DNA of 6,227 nt from DATAYF01 sp036272735 (GTDB lineage: Bacteria; Chloroflexota; Ktedonobacteria; Ktedonobacterales; Ktedonobacteraceae), in contig DATAYF010000744.1 of assembly GCA_036272735.1 (NCBI GenBank), forward strand, positions 1-6,227. Reading direction: 5' to 3'. Under the pieces are notes generated by a model. It ran no database searches. It was not told the origin of the DNA and saw nothing but the letters and a program-made list of their open reading frames with translations. Below are positions 5,081 through 6,227 of the stretch, piece by piece. The translations under genes and the position numbers were made by a program. Within the stretch, counting starts at the first letter, position 1; the number at the start of each line of letters is the position of its first letter.

Positions 5081-6227
5081 ATCCAGTCTTGCCGGGTGAG
5101 CAGCGTCCTTAATGCGATATTCCGAGCACCGATTAAATCGGCGTGCAGGGTAAAATGGCAACGTTGACAGATAAACAGCAGGCCTTTGTTGGGGCGGTTC
5201 CCGCGTGCTGTATGACCACAACGAGGACAGGCCTGGCTGGTGTAGTTGGCATCGACCTTGACCGCCATGCTCTCATGCAAGAGGGCTTTATAGGCAATCA
5301 TGCTCTGCAGTTCGGCAAACGACCATTGCGAGGTCGCGGCATTGGCACGACGTTGTTTGTGCGTTGCCTTTTTGCCATGTTTGCGTCGTGTGCGTTCGCG
5401 AATGTTCGTCAGATGTTCCAAGCCAATCAGCGCATGCGGATGGGCCTGGGCGATGTGTTTACTGATCGCGTGATTAACGTCGGCTTTCAACCGTCTCTCT
5501 CGTCCACTGATCGCCACCAGACGGCGCGTAGCGGAACGAGTGCCTTTGTGTTGCAGACGTTTTCTCACACGAGCATAATGGTTGGCTTTGGCACGCACCT
5601 GCTTTCCAGAGAAAAACTGTGCATGGTTCTGGGTCGTGGTGATGGTTGCCAGGTAGCGCATCCCGACATCCACACCGACGATCTCACAATGCTGCTCAGG
5701 ATCGGGATCAGGCGTCTCGATTTCCAGGGATACCAGCAGATAAAAGCGTTTCTTGGGCTTGTCGTACCACAGTTTGGCCGTACCGATGTGAGCACCGTGT
5801 TGTATCTGGTCCACATGCTTGGTATAACCTGTATAGGGAACAACCACCCGACCGGAAAGCGTCAGAATGCTCACCTGTTGCTCACGCTTGAAACTGTAGT
5901 CACGCTGATAATTGTAGGTGAGGGTGGGCGCAACATATTTTGGTACCTTGTCCAAACCCTTGTAGCGCTTCTTGGTGCGTCCCTCGCGGCGATCAGCCAT
6001 ATTCTGCTTGACTTTAGTCCAGAGGGTTTTATAGGTCGCCCCAACTTGACGAGGCACATTACACGCCATTTGTGCAGGCAGATGATAGGTAGCGCGTATA
6101 TCGTCGTAGCAAGATTGCTGCAAGGCGCGTCCACTGCTGACCTTGCCATTGGCAAAGGCATACTGACTGACAGAGTTCAAGGCATCACGATACGCAAGCT
6201 GCGTGGTACGCACTGCCTGAAATTGCC
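4954..6227 (-). CDS. tnpB: TnpB, RNA-guided endonuclease of IS200/IS605 family (5' end outside window)
   Basis: TnpB is an RNA-guided DNA nuclease, related to the ancestor of Cas12, that cuts the empty donor site and so helps its element persist. The frame is open to the window edge. I number residues from an in-frame GTG at 6213, but the true start probably lies beyond 6227, since the usual N-terminal strand and helix-turn-helix opening is incomplete. The first 100 or so residues form the helical/REC-like part. The RuvC catalytic triad is intact: Asp182 in GVDVGMRYLA, Glu266 in LIGLEHL, and Asp359 in HADLIGARNIA. The zinc-ribbon cysteines are 329, 332, 349 and 352 (CPRCG and CQRCH). Basic segments (for example RERTRRKHGKKATHKQRR, 272-289) are typical of TnpB RNA binding. 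The last residues, SPSSLDRG, are encoded by the right-end hairpin. No frameshift or stop is seen. No TnpA gene is visible; it may lie outside the window, or the element may carry tnpB alone. Confidence 0.92.
   Translation of the reverse strand, partial: QFQAVRTTQLAYRDALNSVSQYAFANGKVSSGRALQQSCYDDIRATYHLPAQMACNVPRQVGATYKTLWTKVKQNMADRREGRTKKRYKGLDKVPKYVAPTLTYNYQRDYSFKREQQVSILTLSGRVVVPYTGYTKHVDQIQHGAHIGTAKLWYDKPKKRFYLLVSLEIETPDPDPEQHCEIVGVDVGMRYLATITTTQNHAQFFSGKQVRAKANHYARVRKRLQHKGTRSATRRLVAISGRERRLKADVNHAISKHIAQAHPHALIGLEHLTNIRERTRRKHGKKATHKQRRANAATSQWSFAELQSMIAYKALLHESMAVKVDANYTSQACPRCGHTARGNRPNKGLLFICQRCHFTLHADLIGARNIALRTLLTRQDWMSTGVLSVRPDVSDSEAKAARLKRYAELRWSSDTSPSSLDRG
4958..4978 (-). repeat. 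Right-end hairpin of the IS200/IS605 element, inside the 3' end of tnpB
   Basis: On the minus strand the arms CCCCT-c-GTC and GAC-AGGGG pair as an 8-bp stem with one bulged C and a TTTA loop. Subterminal imperfect hairpins with a bulged base are the TnpA recognition structures at IS200/IS605 ends and also form part of the TnpB guide RNA scaffold. The arms encode the last residues of tnpB, and the stop codon follows one base after the stem. The lack of a T-tract argues against an intrinsic terminator. Confidence 0.65.

Larger units (their letters stand above)
4950..6227 (-). mobile_element. Right part of an IS200/IS605-family (tnpB-bearing) insertion sequence
   Basis: The intact tnpB followed at once by a terminal hairpin identifies the right end of an IS200/IS605-family element. 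These elements have no terminal inverted repeats and make no target duplication, so the exact right border cannot be fixed; it should lie a few bases past the hairpin, about 4940-4955. The left end, its TAM-like target motif and any tnpA are outside the window. The element points toward and almost touches the helicase gene. Confidence 0.7.

Noticed and set aside
1..6227. CRISPR array, tRNA, rRNA or multi-gene defence system
   Set aside because: No regularly spaced repeats, tRNA cloverleaf signatures or recognised defence genes were found. The only nuclease is the transposon-borne TnpB.

Overview
The window is a piece of a bacterial chromosome of moderate-to-high GC. The codon style, a zinc-ribbon plus multi-helix membrane protein, a WYL-type regulator fragment and a TnpB of this type together suggest a Ktedonobacteria-like member of the Chloroflexota. 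That placement rests on protein style only; no rRNA or marker gene is present.

Layout, left to right. Positions 1-224 are GC-rich, with several overlapping open frames on both strands and no gene that can be assigned with confidence. Positions 225-716 (minus strand) carry a clear remnant of a WYL-domain (YafY/PafC-like) transcriptional regulator. It has lost its N-terminal helix-turn-helix and almost all of its WYL domain. A small hydrophobic ORF (721-963, plus) follows. It ends one base from the stop of a convergent gene (965-1540, minus) for a zinc-ribbon protein with four predicted membrane segments. A 215-bp divergent intergenic region holds a perfect 19-bp palindrome. A complete LysR-family regulator (1756-2655, plus) then ends in a six-base palindrome, CTATAG, which also supplies the stop codon of the convergent UvrD/PcrA-type helicase gene (2650-4923, minus). 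Thirty bases upstream of the helicase start is the stop codon of an intact but window-truncated TnpB gene (4954 to beyond 6227, minus), the right part of an IS200/IS605-family element. Its last codons form a hairpin typical of the right end and omega-RNA of such elements.

How the parts may work together. The LysR regulator and the zinc-ribbon membrane protein form a divergent pair of the kind in which the regulator often controls both promoters, and the palindrome is the obvious candidate site. TnpB and the helicase run in the same direction with 30 bp between them and no terminator visible. The element therefore appears to have landed just 5' of the helicase ribosome binding site. Helicase expression may depend on transcription from the element, and the TnpB guide, if one is made, would be copied from the helicase leader. 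I see no CRISPR array, tRNA, rRNA or recognised defence operon. The most notable things are the TnpB/helicase junction, the shared-stop palindrome and the decayed WYL regulator.
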